A stretch of DNA of 64,000 nucleotides from Ilumatobacter sp963746265 (GTDB taxonomy: Bacteria; Actinomycetota; Acidimicrobiia; Acidimicrobiales; Ilumatobacteraceae), in contig CAVVAM010000019.1 in assembly GCA_963746265.1 (NCBI GenBank), forward strand, positions 140,401-204,400, read 5' to 3'. Shown here in pieces: positions 10,805 through 20,063 of the stretch (position 1 is the stretch's first letter; the number at the start of each line of letters is the position of its first letter). Made by a program: the position numbers and the translations under genes. Below the pieces are notes generated by a model that did no database searches, was not told where the DNA came from, and was given only the letters and a program-made list of their open reading frames with translations.

Positions 10805-12025
10805 GTATCGAGGTCAGGCTGACGAGGCCCAACGAGCTCCGCCAGGCCCCCGAGGTGGTCACCACCGCGCTCATGGGTCCGCTTCCCACCGATGAGGTCT
10901 GGGAACGACGTGGCCCGAGTTGGCTCGAGATGCCGTCGGTGACGGCATGGGACGGCGATCGGTGTATCGGCCACGCCGGTCAGTTCCCGGTCGACACGGT
11001 CGTCCCCGGCGGCGCCCGGCTCCCATCCGCCGCGGTGACGAGGGTGGGCGTCCTCCCCACGCATCGACGACGTCGGGTGGCGACGCAGCTGATCGAGCGA
11101 CTGGTCGCCGAGAGCGTCCACGAGGGCCACGCGATGATGAGCCTGCGGGCGAGCGAGACCGGCATCTACCGTCGATTCGGCTTCGGGCTCGCCGGCGACA
11201 GCGCCAACCTCGACATCGATGTGATCCGCGCCACGCCCCTGCAGGGTGCCGACGCTTCCGGGTCATTCGAACTGCTCGGTCCCGACGACGTGCTCGGCAC
11301 GATCCCGCCGCTGTACGAGGCAGTCGCGTTCCGACGGGCAGGCGTCATCACCCGGCCGAGCGAGCCGTGGTGGCGACGACAGTTCGACAGCGTGCTCGAC
11401 CGCAGCAAGGCCTCGTTCGTCGTCGTCCACCTCGACGCAGCCGGACACACCGACGGCTACGTCCACTATTCGACGGCCTGGTACGACGACCAGCCCGACG
11501 AGGCGCCCACGGGTCGGGGCGAGGTGCACGATCTCTTCGGTGCCGACGACGCGGTCGAACTGGCCCTGTGGCAGTACCTGCTCGACGTCGATCTGGTCAC
11601 CCGGTGGCGCGCCAGCGGCCGACCGATCGACGATCCCGTGCGACTGGCCGCTCGCGACCACCGGGCCGTGCGGGTCCGCGTGATCGAGGACGAGCAGTGG
11701 GTTCGACTCGTGGACGTCGATGTCGCGCTCGGCGGCGCGCACGTATCGCAACGTGAACGCCGAGATGATCATCGGCGTCATCGACCCGCTCGTCCCGGCC
11801 AACAACCGGTCATGGCGGATCTCGGCGACCGGGGCCGCGCGCTCGGACGACCAACCCGGGCTCAGCGTCGACATCGCGGCGCTCTCGGCTCTCTACCTCG
11901 GTGGTCGTTCGTGGGAGATGTCGGCAACGTTGGGCGAGGTCGACGTCAACGACCCAGACGCACTGCAGATCGGCGACGCCTTGTTCGGCACCCGACGAGC
12001 CCCCTTCTGCGGCACCTTCTTCTGA
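10801..12025 (+). pseudogene. Eis-like GNAT acetyltransferase with internal frameshift
   Basis: The family (Eis) N-acetylates aminoglycosides or protein lysines and has about 400 residues: two GNAT domains plus a C-terminal sterol-carrier-like domain. The first frame is intact through 'EQWVRLVDVDVALG'. The expected continuation (ALAARTY..., SALYLGGRSW, DALFGTRRAPFCGTFF) then appears in the next frame and ends at 12025 with the C-terminal carboxylate motif. Removing one G at 11731-11732 restores a full-length protein of about 407 residues. Acetyl-CoA binding 'VTRVGVLPTHRRRRVATQL' is intact. It is either a true inactivating insertion or a sequence error in a GC repeat. Upstream start ATG overlaps the previous stop. 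Confidence 0.85.
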
Positions 12026-12041
12026 CACACGTCGGCCGTGA

Positions 12042-12452
12042 TCACCGAACCTTCGGGCCCCGCGGCAGGAGGTCGCCCACGGTCGCGGAGGCGATCGGTC
12101 CATCGCCGTCGTCACCGACGATCACCACCAGATCCCGGCCGCCGAGCTCGAGCGCGACCTGGAGGCAGGCGCCGCACGGCCAGGTCACCGTGCCCGCGGT
12201 CTTCGGGGCGGCGAGAGCCAGACGGGCCGGTCGGTTCCCGGTGGCGCTGCACGTGAAGAGCGCGACTCGCTCGGCGCACATGGCCAGCCCCAACGAGACG
12301 TTCTCCACCAGTGCGCCCACGACGACCGACCCATCGGTCGTCGCGACCGCGGCACCCATCTCGAACTTCGAGTACGGCGCATAGGCGTGCTCGAGCTGAC
12401 TTCGTGCGGTAGCGATCAGGTCGGCGTCGTTCGGTGCTGCTCGGTCGGCCAC
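12042..12452 (-). CDS. cdd: Cytidine deaminase
   Basis: A 136-residue protein of the pyrimidine salvage pathway (cytidine/deoxycytidine to uridine/deoxyuridine). 'AYAPYSKFEMGAAV' is the typical N-terminal substrate-binding segment. 'MCAERVALF' supplies the first zinc Cys and the catalytic Glu, and 'PCGACLQ' supplies the other two zinc Cys. GTG 12452 is preferred, with GAGG upstream; a TTG at 12485 would add an unconserved, Arg-rich stretch. It is convergent with the Eis-like gene, with 16 bp between the stops. Confidence 0.9.
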   Translation of the reverse strand: MADRAAPNDADLIATARSQLEHAYAPYSKFEMGAAVATTDGSVVVGALVENVSLGLAMCAERVALFTCSATGNRPARLALAAPKTAGTVTWPCGACLQVALELGGRDLVVIVGDDGDGPIASATVGDLLPRGPKVR

Positions 12453-12618
12453 GAATCGGGTATGCCTCGGACGTCGACGCGCCAAACCCTCCGAAGCGCG
12501 AATCGCGCCTCCACGTCGTCACCCGGCGACGCCGGTCGGAAGATCCAGAACGCCCCGGACGAGACCGACCGAGACATTCCCGATCGGAAGGATGTCATCG
12601 GAACGATGTCGATGCGGG

Positions 12619-12900
12619 CTACTCCACGGTGCCCGCGTCGGAGTCACCGTTGCTCGGAGCCACCGTGTCGGCAATGGTCGACCCGGCGGCGTCGACGACA
12701 CCGGCAACCCGAGCCGACGCCGCACCGGCCACGTCGCCGATGTTGCTCGCCACGGAGTCGGCGATCGAGCTGGAACGAACCTTGTCGACCGCCCGACCGG
12801 CGGTCGACGCCACTCGGGATCGTTGCCGTGGGGTCATGTTGTAGATCAGGTAGCCGCCGACGACGGCGCCGATCGCGAACCCGGCGGTGAACTTCACCAC
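12619..12900 (-). CDS. Small YtxH-like membrane protein
   Basis: A 93-residue protein. It has an N-terminal hydrophobic glycine-zipper helix (FTAGFAIGAVVGGYLIY) followed by 'TPRQRSRV' and a long amphipathic Ala/Ser/Val-rich helix ending in an acidic tail. This layout is seen in YtxH-type stress-associated small membrane proteins. Tandem GTG codons at 12900 and 12897 overlap the stop of the upstream gene, so translation is probably coupled. Function unknown. Confidence 0.7.
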   Translation of the reverse strand: MVKFTAGFAIGAVVGGYLIYNMTPRQRSRVASTAGRAVDKVRSSSIADSVASNIGDVAGAASARVAGVVDAAGSTIADTVAPSNGDSDAGTVE

Positions 12901-13406
12901 CGGTCTGTTCCGCTCTCTGCCCGCAGCGCAGCGATCAGTTCCGGCTTCGACATGCCGCTGCGGCCGACGATGTCGAGCTGCTGGGCCCGTTCGTAGAGGT
13001 CAGCCTTCCGCCACGCCTCGTCGGCGATGCCGCGACGCGCAGCGTCCGGGTCGACCGCGTCGGTCACCTCGTCGAAGAGGTCGCCGGCCGCCGTGACTGC
13101 GGCGTCTGTTGTTCGGCCGCTCTGGGCACGTGCCTGGCCGACTGGCTGCCGCTCGGCCGCCTGCGCCAGGTCGGTCGTACGATCGACGGCGGATCGAGCC
13201 CGTCCGGTGGTCGTGGCCACACCGGTTCGTGCGGTCGTCACCACGTGGCCGATGCGCCGAGTGACATCGGCAACGGCCGACGTCATCACGTCGTTGGTCC
13301 GTCGAACCGAGGCGCGGCCGAGCGCCACCGACTGGGCAGGCAACGCGGGCAGTGAGTTCTCCAATTTGTCGAGTTGCCGAGTGAGATCGATGGTGGGACT
13401 CATCAT
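12894..13406 (-). CDS. Protein with C-terminal Rho-N/SAP-like motif
   Basis: A 170-residue protein, middle gene of a three-gene minus-strand set. The first two thirds form a long Ala/Arg/Thr-rich amphipathic helix with many TTD/TTG-type repeats (RSAVDRTTDLAQAAE, AQSGRTTDAAV). The C-terminus, 'KADLYERAQQLDIVGRSGMSK...LIAALR', is the short SAP/Rho-N-like helix-turn-helix often fused to small actinobacterial proteins and thought to bind nucleic acid. The start is taken at the ATG-ATG pair (13406); no strong Shine-Dalgarno sequence is visible. Confidence 0.65.
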   Translation of the reverse strand: MMSPTIDLTRQLDKLENSLPALPAQSVALGRASVRRTNDVMTSAVADVTRRIGHVVTTARTGVATTTGRARSAVDRTTDLAQAAERQPVGQARAQSGRTTDAAVTAAGDLFDEVTDAVDPDAARRGIADEAWRKADLYERAQQLDIVGRSGMSKPELIAALRAESGTDRW

Positions 13407-13490
13407 GGTCCGTGCGTACCCGCCGGTACGCCGATGCAAACGTGGTCGGTTCGATCGTGATCGGTCATCTGCGCGGGGTGCAGCTTCGGC

Positions 13491-13790
13491 TCAGACGTCG
13501 GAGTTCGAGCGGCTGTAGCACAGTACGGCGGCCACCGCGGCGACGATCACGAGACCCGTCAGCACCTGCTTGGGGTGACGTCCGATGAATCCGATCGTGC
13601 GCGACAGCAACCGGAAAACCAGCCGACCCGACGCGACCGCTGTGACGGCGGCGGCATCGGCCAGTTCGAGCACGTCGGGTCCGACGTCGTCGAGCAGGTC
13701 GGCTCCCAGCTCGAGTGGCGCGGAGATGACGTCGCCCAAGAGCTGGGCGGCCTCTCCCACGGTGTCCATGGCTGTGCTGCTGTTCGACAT
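13491..13790 (-). CDS. Small single-helix membrane protein
   Basis: A 99-residue protein. The start at 13790 (MSNSSTAMD) is preceded by GGAAAG; an in-frame extension to 13868 is Arg-rich and unlikely. An acidic helical region (LGADLLDDVGPDVLELADAAAV) is followed by 'RHPKQVLTGLVIVAAVAAVLCY', a C-terminal membrane helix. It is the first gene of the 13.8-12.6 kb minus-strand cluster of three small proteins. Function unknown. Confidence 0.6.
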   Translation of the reverse strand: MSNSSTAMDTVGEAAQLLGDVISAPLELGADLLDDVGPDVLELADAAAVTAVASGRLVFRLLSRTIGFIGRHPKQVLTGLVIVAAVAAVLCYSRSNSDV

Positions 13791-13948
13791 CGTCGTCTGC
13801 TTTCCGTCGGGAGTTCGATCCCGGTCCATCGTACGGCTCGCCGAGCGGGACGGCACCGGACCGTCCACATGATCGTGCGATCCAGCGTCGGGGCGACCCT
13901 GCGAACGGGCACACTGGTCGTTCCCATCGCCCGACAGAAAGCAATGCC

Positions 13949-14554
13949 GTGGACAAGACCCGCTTCACCGTCGCCGAACTCGGCGGCGCCGACCCCTACA
14001 AGCTGTCGACCGGACTGATCGTGCCGCGACCGATCGGATGGATCGGTTCGATCTCTGCCGACGGCATCGCCAACCTCGCGCCCTACTCGTTCTTCAACTG
14101 CGTCAGCGGCGCCCCACCCACGTTCGTGTTCTCGCCCGGCCGAGGCGGCCGCAAGGACACGCTGGCGAACGTTCGCGACATCGGCGAGTTCACCATCAAC
14201 ATCGTGACCGAGGAGGTCGCCGAGGCGATGAACGCCACGTCGGCCAGCCACCCCGCGGAGGTCGACGAGTTCGAAGCCGCCGGGCTGACGTCGGTGCCGT
14301 CGGTGTCGATCCGGCCACCGATGGTCGGTGAATGCCGGGCGAACATCGAATGCGTCGTGACCCAGATCATCGACATCGGCCATCCCGAACACGGCAGCGC
14401 ACTGGTGATCGGGGAGGCGACCGAGTTCCACGTGGACGCAGCGTTGCTCGACGGCACGAGGGTCGATCAGGCGCAGCTGAAGGCGATCGGCCGCCACGTC
14501 GGCAACCTCTACAGCCGATCCACCGAGTTGTTCGAACTCGTCCGGCCGGCCTGA
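13949..14554 (+). CDS. Flavin reductase-like FMN-binding split-barrel protein
   Basis: A 201-residue flavoprotein. 'YKLSTGLIVPRPIGWIGSIS' and 'NLAPYSFFNCVSGAPPTFVFSPG' are the hallmark FMN-contacting strands of the flavin reductase/HpaC-like split barrel, and 'KDTLANVRDIGEFTINIV' follows as usual. Members transfer hydride from NAD(P)H to flavin or act as stand-alone oxidoreductases with unassigned substrates. GTG start at 13949. Located between the small-protein cluster and gpsA, in a different orientation from the former. Confidence 0.9.
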   Translation: MDKTRFTVAELGGADPYKLSTGLIVPRPIGWIGSISADGIANLAPYSFFNCVSGAPPTFVFSPGRGGRKDTLANVRDIGEFTINIVTEEVAEAMNATSASHPAEVDEFEAAGLTSVPSVSIRPPMVGECRANIECVVTQIIDIGHPEHGSALVIGEATEFHVDAALLDGTRVDQAQLKAIGRHVGNLYSRSTELFELVRPA

Positions 14555-14704
14555 CCGAGCCTGCGGGTGTTCGTCGCCCACCCGGCCTTCCCGAGATCGT
14601 GGGGTGACGTCAGGTCGCTCGAAATGCGAGATTGCCCCGCCACGTAGGTGGCGTCTCGGTCGCGACAGCTTGCCGTGGGTCGCCGAGGCCGCGACAATCT
14701 CGTC

Positions 14705-15724
14705 GTGGGCAGCGAGAACGTACGCGTGGGAGTCGTCGGCGGTGGGTCGTGGGGTACGGCACTCGCCGCCCACCTCGCCGGCCATCACGTCCCGACCGTG
14801 CTGTGGGCCCGTGAACCGGATGTCGTCGACAGCATCAACACCGAGCACCGCAATCACCTCTTCCTGAGCGACATCGCGCTGCCCGCCGAGCTCCGCGCCT
14901 CGCATGACCTGTCCGCGGTCGTCGGTGACAACGATCTGGTCGTGAGCGCCATACCCGTCCAGTTCCTCCGAACGACGCTCGCCGACGTCGAGGAACTCGC
15001 CGACACCGACATCGTGGTGACCGTCAGCAAGGGCATCGAGGCCGGCGCGCTGGCGACCCCGCACGGCATCCTCATCGACCTCGGTGTGCCCGAGGAACGC
15101 ATCGTGGCCCTGAGCGGACCGTCCTTCGCCCGAGAGGTCGCGGCTGGCCGACCGTCGGCAGTCGTCGCGGCCGGACGAGACGCGGCACGTGTGGCGCGGG
15201 TGCAACATCTGTTCTCGAAGGGGCACTTCCGGGTCTACGCGTCAGACGACCTCGTCGGTGTCGAGATCGGAGGGGCGCTCAAGAACGTGGTGGCGCTCGC
15301 GGCCGGCGTCAGTGACGGCCTCGAACTGGGCGACAACGCCCGCGCCGCGATCATCACACGGGGTCTGGCCGAGATCACGCGGCTCGGAGTCGCGCTGGGG
15401 GGCCATCCGGCGACGTTCGCGGGGCTCTCCGGTGTGGGCGATCTCATGCTCACCAGCGCCGGCGGGCTCTCCCGGAACCGATCGGTGGGATTGGCCATCG
15501 GTCGTGGCCGCAAGCTCGACGAGATTCGCGCCGAGATGAACGAGGTGGCCGAGGGGGTGCCGACGTGCCGCGCAGCACGGGAGTTGGCGGCGAGGGTCGG
15601 GGTCGAGCTGCCGATCGCGGAGCAGATGTACCTGCTGCTCTACGAGAACAAGGACCCGCAGGAAGCGCTGCGCGACCTGCTCGGCAGAGAGCTGCGCCAC
15701 GAGCGCGAGGACCCCGGGATCTGA
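14705..15724 (+). CDS. gpsA: Glycerol-3-phosphate dehydrogenase [NAD(P)+]
   Basis: A 339-residue cytosolic enzyme that reduces dihydroxyacetone phosphate to sn-glycerol-3-phosphate for phospholipid synthesis. 'VRVGVVGGGSWGTALAAHLA' is the N-terminal Rossmann GxGxxG. The catalytic Lys region 'VVTVSKGIEAG', 'ALSGPSFAREVAAGRPSAVV', 'GGALKNVVALAAG' (second catalytic Lys) and 'GLSGVGDLMLT' are all present. GTG 14705 starts just before the Rossmann strand and matches the usual length; the in-frame extension to 14648 is not conserved-looking. No strong Shine-Dalgarno is visible, so a leaderless message is possible. Confidence 0.95.
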   Translation: MGSENVRVGVVGGGSWGTALAAHLAGHHVPTVLWAREPDVVDSINTEHRNHLFLSDIALPAELRASHDLSAVVGDNDLVVSAIPVQFLRTTLADVEELADTDIVVTVSKGIEAGALATPHGILIDLGVPEERIVALSGPSFAREVAAGRPSAVVAAGRDAARVARVQHLFSKGHFRVYASDDLVGVEIGGALKNVVALAAGVSDGLELGDNARAAIITRGLAEITRLGVALGGHPATFAGLSGVGDLMLTSAGGLSRNRSVGLAIGRGRKLDEIRAEMNEVAEGVPTCRAARELAARVGVELPIAEQMYLLLYENKDPQEALRDLLGRELRHEREDPGI

Positions 15725-15875
15725 CCACCCGCCACCTCCACGGTTCGGGTCAGCTCGTCACCGACGCGAGGCCGTCGAACCCGCCGACAGGTGCCCGTCC
15801 CCCTCGACGTCAGCGACAGCCGACGGCGAGAGATCGGCACGACGGGCTCTCGACACCGCCATCGTCGGCCGAGAC

Positions 15876-17453
15876 CTACCCGACGGACCGTTCTGCCCCG
15901 GACCAGTACCGGGCGCGGACCGCCTTCTTGTCGGGCTTGCCCACCGCGGTCAACGGCACGCTGTCGACGTAGTCGATCGACTTCGGGGATTGCTGCGAAC
16001 CCTTGGCCTGTTTGACCATCGCCTGGAGCTCGGCGGTCAACTCGTCGCTGGGCTGGTGCCCGGGAGCGAGCACGACGACGGCCTTGACCGCCTCGCCCCA
16101 CTTCTCGTCGGGCACCCCGACGACCATCACCGTGTTCACGGCATCGTGGCCGGTCAAGACGTCCTCGACCTCTCGTGGGAAGACGTTGAAGCCACCGGTG
16201 ACCACCATGTCCTTCGTGCGATCGACGATGTAGAGAAAGCCGCCGTCGTCGAAGCGGCCGACGTCGCCGGTGTGCAGCCAATCGCCGGCGAGGGTCTCGC
16301 GGGTGTGTTCCTCCATGTCCTTGTAGCCGGCCATGACGAGCGGGCCACGCGCGCAGATCTCACCCGACGCTCCCGGCGAGACCGGCTCGTTGTCCGGGTC
16401 GAGCAGAGCGACATGCACCCACGGCGCCGGCCGACCGCACGACGCGAGCCGCTCGGGATGCAACAGGTCGTGCTCACCCTTCTTCATGTGAGCGATCACC
16501 ATCGGCGCCTCGGACTGACCGTAGAACTGGAAGAAGATCGAACCCCACAGCTCGATCGCGTCGGCGAGCTTCGGGGGGCTCATCGGCGAGGCGCCGTAGA
16601 AGATCGTCTCCATGCTCGACATGTCGGCCGTGCGGTACCGCTCGCTTCCCTGCAGCGCGTACAGCATCACGGGCACGATCATCGTCGTGGTGATGCGATG
16701 CCGCTCGACGACGTCGAAGAATCCGGCCGGGCTGAACGCGTCCATGACGTGAAAGGTCCCGCCGTGGAGGAGCACCGGTCCCAGCAGCGTCATCGCTGCG
16801 TGCGACAGCGGGGTGGCCACGAGCATTCGGACCTCGTCCGGGAACTCCCACTCAGCCATCTGAATGAAGGTCAGATTCGCCCACACCCGCTGCGGCAACA
16901 GCACACCTTTGGGCAACCCGGTGGTCCCTCCGGTGTAGGCAACGGTGCAGAGATCGTCGGGCCCGACGTCGGGCGGCGCGAGCGGCTGCGGCTCGAACGT
17001 CGCCGCCAGCGCAAGGTAGTCATCTCCGACGTCGTTGGGACCGAACCCGAGCACGATCAGATTCGGAAATCGTTCCTTCAGCTCCGCTGCGCGCTCGGCG
17101 AAGTGATCCGTGTCGACGACCAGACATTCGATCTCTGCCGCGCCGACGACATAGGTGTGATCGTCGAGGGAACCCATCGGATGGAGCGGCGTGATCACCG
17201 ATCCGTTGATCATCGACGCCGTGAGATTCGTCAGTACCTCGGGCCGGTTCTTCGACAGCACGGCGAGGCGGGTGGCCCGCGTGACGCCGCGGCTCTGCAA
17301 CGCCTGGACGAGCTGACTCGTCTGGCGCCTGACATCGCCGTAGGAGGCGATGTGGTCACCGAGGTGGATGCACGGCTCGTCCTCGAACCGGTTCAGCGCC
17401 CCGATGATGAGGTGCGGCAGCAACGGCTCGTGATGCAGCTTCGACACGATCAT
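15876..17453 (-). CDS. AMP-forming acyl-CoA synthetase (FadD-type)
   Basis: About 525 residues of the ANL adenylate-forming superfamily, activating a carboxylic acid to its acyl-CoA. The P-loop-like signature 'YTGGTTGLPKGV' is present, with 'YGQSEAPM' (A5-type motif), 'TGDVGRFDDGGFLYIVDR' (A7-A8) and the C-terminal catalytic Lys in 'TAVGKPDKKAVR'. Two starts are possible: ATG 17453, or GTG 17447, which has AAGGA at ideal spacing. The acid substrate cannot be read from sequence. It is divergent from the nitroreductase gene and close to acyl-CoA dehydrogenase and SDR genes, consistent with acyl-CoA catabolism. Confidence 0.92.
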   Translation of the reverse strand: MIVSKLHHEPLLPHLIIGALNRFEDEPCIHLGDHIASYGDVRRQTSQLVQALQSRGVTRATRLAVLSKNRPEVLTNLTASMINGSVITPLHPMGSLDDHTYVVGAAEIECLVVDTDHFAERAAELKERFPNLIVLGFGPNDVGDDYLALAATFEPQPLAPPDVGPDDLCTVAYTGGTTGLPKGVLLPQRVWANLTFIQMAEWEFPDEVRMLVATPLSHAAMTLLGPVLLHGGTFHVMDAFSPAGFFDVVERHRITTTMIVPVMLYALQGSERYRTADMSSMETIFYGASPMSPPKLADAIELWGSIFFQFYGQSEAPMVIAHMKKGEHDLLHPERLASCGRPAPWVHVALLDPDNEPVSPGASGEICARGPLVMAGYKDMEEHTRETLAGDWLHTGDVGRFDDGGFLYIVDRTKDMVVTGGFNVFPREVEDVLTGHDAVNTVMVVGVPDEKWGEAVKAVVVLAPGHQPSDELTAELQAMVKQAKGSQQSPKSIDYVDSVPLTAVGKPDKKAVRARYWSGAERSVG

Positions 17454-17586
17454 TCCTTCTCACGAGTGGACTGGCCGGGCCGACGACCGCGACGGTCGAG
17501 GCTTCGGGTGGGACAGCGCGAGACTAGCCAGTGAACATCGGATGTCTCGGAGCCGACATGACGGCCCGATCCCAGAGGAGAAGAAG

Positions 17587-18243
17587 GTGGCAGACGAATC
17601 GGCGAACGACGCACGGTTGTTCGACATCATGTCGACGTGTCGCGCGATGCGGCGGCTCACTTCCGAGTCCGTCCCCGAAAGCGTGCTCCATCGACTGATC
17701 GAGGCAGCCACCTACGCACCGTCGGGACGCAACCTCCAGCGGGCTCGATGGATCCTCGTGCGCAGCTCGGAGCGAAAGACGGCCATCGCCGCGCTCAATC
17801 GCCGCGCCAGCGAGGACCCGGTCCGGCAACACATCGAAGCCACCGAGCAGGTCGACCACCACGATCAGCAGGATCGGCGCCGAATGTGGGAATCGGTGCT
17901 CTGGCAGACCGAACACATGCACGAAGCCCCGGCGCTCATCGTCGCCTGCTGCATCCTCGACCGCGAAGACCAGAACCCGTACCGATACGGAAGCTCGGTC
18001 TGGCCCGGCATCCAGAACCTCCTGCTCGCAGCGCGCGCCCATGGGCTGGGCGCGGTGCCCACCACCTTCGCACTGGAGTACCGCGACGAACTGAACGGGC
18101 TGCTCCGATTGCCGCCGCGGGTTAGCGTGCAGGCGATCGTCCCGGTCGGTTACCCCATCGGCAACTTCGGGCCGGTTCGCCGTCTCCCGGTGGGCGACGT
18201 GCTGATGAACGAACAGTGGGACGGCCCGGTCCCGCTCACCTGA
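17587..18243 (+). CDS. Nitroreductase family FMN oxidoreductase
   Basis: A 218-residue flavoenzyme. GTG 17587 is chosen because AGAGGAG lies 6-7 nt upstream; ATG 17542 would add a charged, unconserved leader. 'STCRAMRRLTSESVPESVL' with Arg residues for FMN phosphate, 'ATYAPSGRNLQRARWIL' and the C-terminal 'GLGAVPTTF...VQAIVPVGYP' are standard NfsA/FRP-like elements. The family reduces nitro groups, quinones or enones with NAD(P)H. The physiological substrate is unknown. Confidence 0.9.
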   Translation: MADESANDARLFDIMSTCRAMRRLTSESVPESVLHRLIEAATYAPSGRNLQRARWILVRSSERKTAIAALNRRASEDPVRQHIEATEQVDHHDQQDRRRMWESVLWQTEHMHEAPALIVACCILDREDQNPYRYGSSVWPGIQNLLLAARAHGLGAVPTTFALEYRDELNGLLRLPPRVSVQAIVPVGYPIGNFGPVRRLPVGDVLMNEQWDGPVPLT

Positions 18244-18351
18244 GCACCCAGGCGAGCCGACGAACAACCGAACCACGCGCGGAGGTCGCCCACCACCGTC
18301 GAAGTGTTTCTCCGAAGATCGGCGCCGGGGTCGGCGGGAGGGGCGACCGGG

Positions 18352-18471
18352 CTAGACGATCTGGCTGACCACCAAGGCGAGGAGCAACACGGTCAACAGG
18401 ATGATCGCGACCGCCGCGAGGCCGTCTCGTTTCGCTCCCTGGCGGGCAACTGGATGGGGCTCTTGGTTCAT
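18352..18471 (-). CDS. 39-residue single-pass membrane protein
   Basis: A short ORF with ATG at 18471 and TAG at 18352. It encodes a polar/basic N-terminus (MNQEPHPVARQGAKRDG) and a C-terminal hydrophobic helix (LAAVAIILLTVLLLALVV). The distribution fits a type II or tail-anchored micropeptide. AGGA lies 9 nt upstream. Codon third positions are mostly G/C, as in neighbouring genes. I do not recognise the family. Confidence 0.55.
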   Translation of the reverse strand: MNQEPHPVARQGAKRDGLAAVAIILLTVLLLALVVSQIV

Positions 18472-18586
18472 CTCGTGGATCCTGTTCGTGGTTCTCGGCA
18501 TGCAGATTCTCGGCCACCGGCCGATGAGGTCTCAAGGGTCATCGGCCGGGCACTGCCGGCAGCCCGATTCATGAGCTGCAGCTGAT

Positions 18587-20017
18587 TCATGAGCTTCGGT
18601 CGGCGACGCGGAGGCGGCGGAGTGCCGACACGGCTGCGTTGTACCCGCACATGCCGTGGGCACCTGCGCCGGGCGGGGTGGCCGCTGAGCACAGGAAGTG
18701 GCCCGGCACGCCGATCCAGTACGGGTCGAGCCCGATCCGCGGGCGGAACACCAGCTGGCGCGGCGAGTTCGCACCCGTCAGGATGTCGCCGGCCACGATG
18801 TTGGGGTTGTGCCGCGACAGGTCGGTCGCGGTCTGGACGTGACGGGCCACGATGCGGTCGCGGAAGCCAGGGGCGAACCGTTCGATCTGCAGCTCGATGG
18901 CGTCGGTCGCGTCGCCCGTGAATCCGGCGGGGACATGGGCATAGCTGTACACCGGGTGGACATCACCGCTCGAACGTCCGGGATCGGCGAGGTACTGCTG
19001 GCCGACCAGCACGAACGGTCGTTCGGGCATCTGGCCACGATGCACCATCGACTCGGCGGCGGCGGTGTCGTCGTAGTCGCCGCTCACGTGGACCGTGCCG
19101 GCGCGCCGCGATGGCTCGTGGCTCCACGGGATACCGCCCTCGACCGCGAAGTCGACCTTGAACACCGCCGGTCCGTGCCGGTAGCTGCGCAGCGCCGAGC
19201 GGTAGCGGTCCGGCATCGCATCGCCCACCAGATCGACGGCGGCGCCGGGCGCGACGTCGAGCATGACCACATCGGGCGAACCGAGATCGTGTACCGACCG
19301 GACCGGATGATCGGTCTCGATCGTGCCACCGTGTTGCTCGAGCGCACGCGACATGGCGGCTGCGATCGCCGCCGATCCGCCCTCGGCCACCGGCCAGCCA
19401 TACGTGTGCGCCGCCGTACCCAACGCGGTCCCGATCGCCGCCGAGAGCACCGATCGGAACGGCCACATCGCGTGGGCTGCGACACCGGCGAACAATGCGC
19501 GCCCCTCATCGGTCGAGAAGCGCTTGGCGAGGACGGCCGCGGGAAGTGCCGCGCGGAGGCCGAATCGGCCGAGACTGACCGGATGGCCCGGCACCGCCAG
19601 AACCGGGCCCAGGAAGTCCTCGGCGATGTCGCCGAATCGTGGAACCAGCGGTCCGAAGACCCGACGCCACGCCCGCTCGTCACCCGGGAGCCCGGCCGCG
19701 GTCTCGCCGACGGAGCGGACGGCGGCGCCCCCGGCCTCGCCTCCGATCGGATGGGAGTACTGGACCTGGGGCCAGGCCCAGCGCAACCCGTGCCGTTCGA
19801 GCTCGGCGAGCCGGGCGAACGGCGTGTCGAAACTCAGCGGGTGGAATCCCGAACACTCGTCGTGGAGCAGACCGGGGACGGTCAGTTCGCTGCTGCGGGT
19901 GCCGCCACCGATCCGGGGAGCGGCCTCGAGCACCGTGACCTGCACCCCGGACGTGGCCAGGGTGAGTGCGGCGGCCAGCCCGTTCGGCCCGCTCCCGACG
20001 ACGACGGCGGTCGTCAC
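18587..20017 (-). CDS. FAD-dependent oxidoreductase, phytoene-desaturase-like
   Basis: A 476-residue FAD enzyme. The N-terminus 'TAVVVGSGPNGLAAALTLA' is a dinucleotide-binding GxGxxG, followed by 'VLEAAPRIGGGTRS', the second FAD-binding segment of the amine oxidase/CrtI group. The C-terminal FAD motif is 'PGAGAHGMCGYNAA'. The GTG at 20017 sits directly before the Rossmann strand. This subfamily (NAD(P)/FAD-dependent, PDS-related) carries out desaturations or unknown redox steps. It reads in the same direction as the SDR upstream, 46 bp away, so they are probably co-transcribed. Confidence 0.88.
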   Translation of the reverse strand: MTTAVVVGSGPNGLAAALTLATSGVQVTVLEAAPRIGGGTRSSELTVPGLLHDECSGFHPLSFDTPFARLAELERHGLRWAWPQVQYSHPIGGEAGGAAVRSVGETAAGLPGDERAWRRVFGPLVPRFGDIAEDFLGPVLAVPGHPVSLGRFGLRAALPAAVLAKRFSTDEGRALFAGVAAHAMWPFRSVLSAAIGTALGTAAHTYGWPVAEGGSAAIAAAMSRALEQHGGTIETDHPVRSVHDLGSPDVVMLDVAPGAAVDLVGDAMPDRYRSALRSYRHGPAVFKVDFAVEGGIPWSHEPSRRAGTVHVSGDYDDTAAAESMVHRGQMPERPFVLVGQQYLADPGRSSGDVHPVYSYAHVPAGFTGDATDAIELQIERFAPGFRDRIVARHVQTATDLSRHNPNIVAGDILTGANSPRQLVFRPRIGLDPYWIGVPGHFLCSAATPPGAGAHGMCGYNAAVSALRRLRVADRSS

Positions 20018-20063
20018 CGACGACCCGTTCGCACGGCGAGCGCGGCGGGCAGCGGGGCACCGC

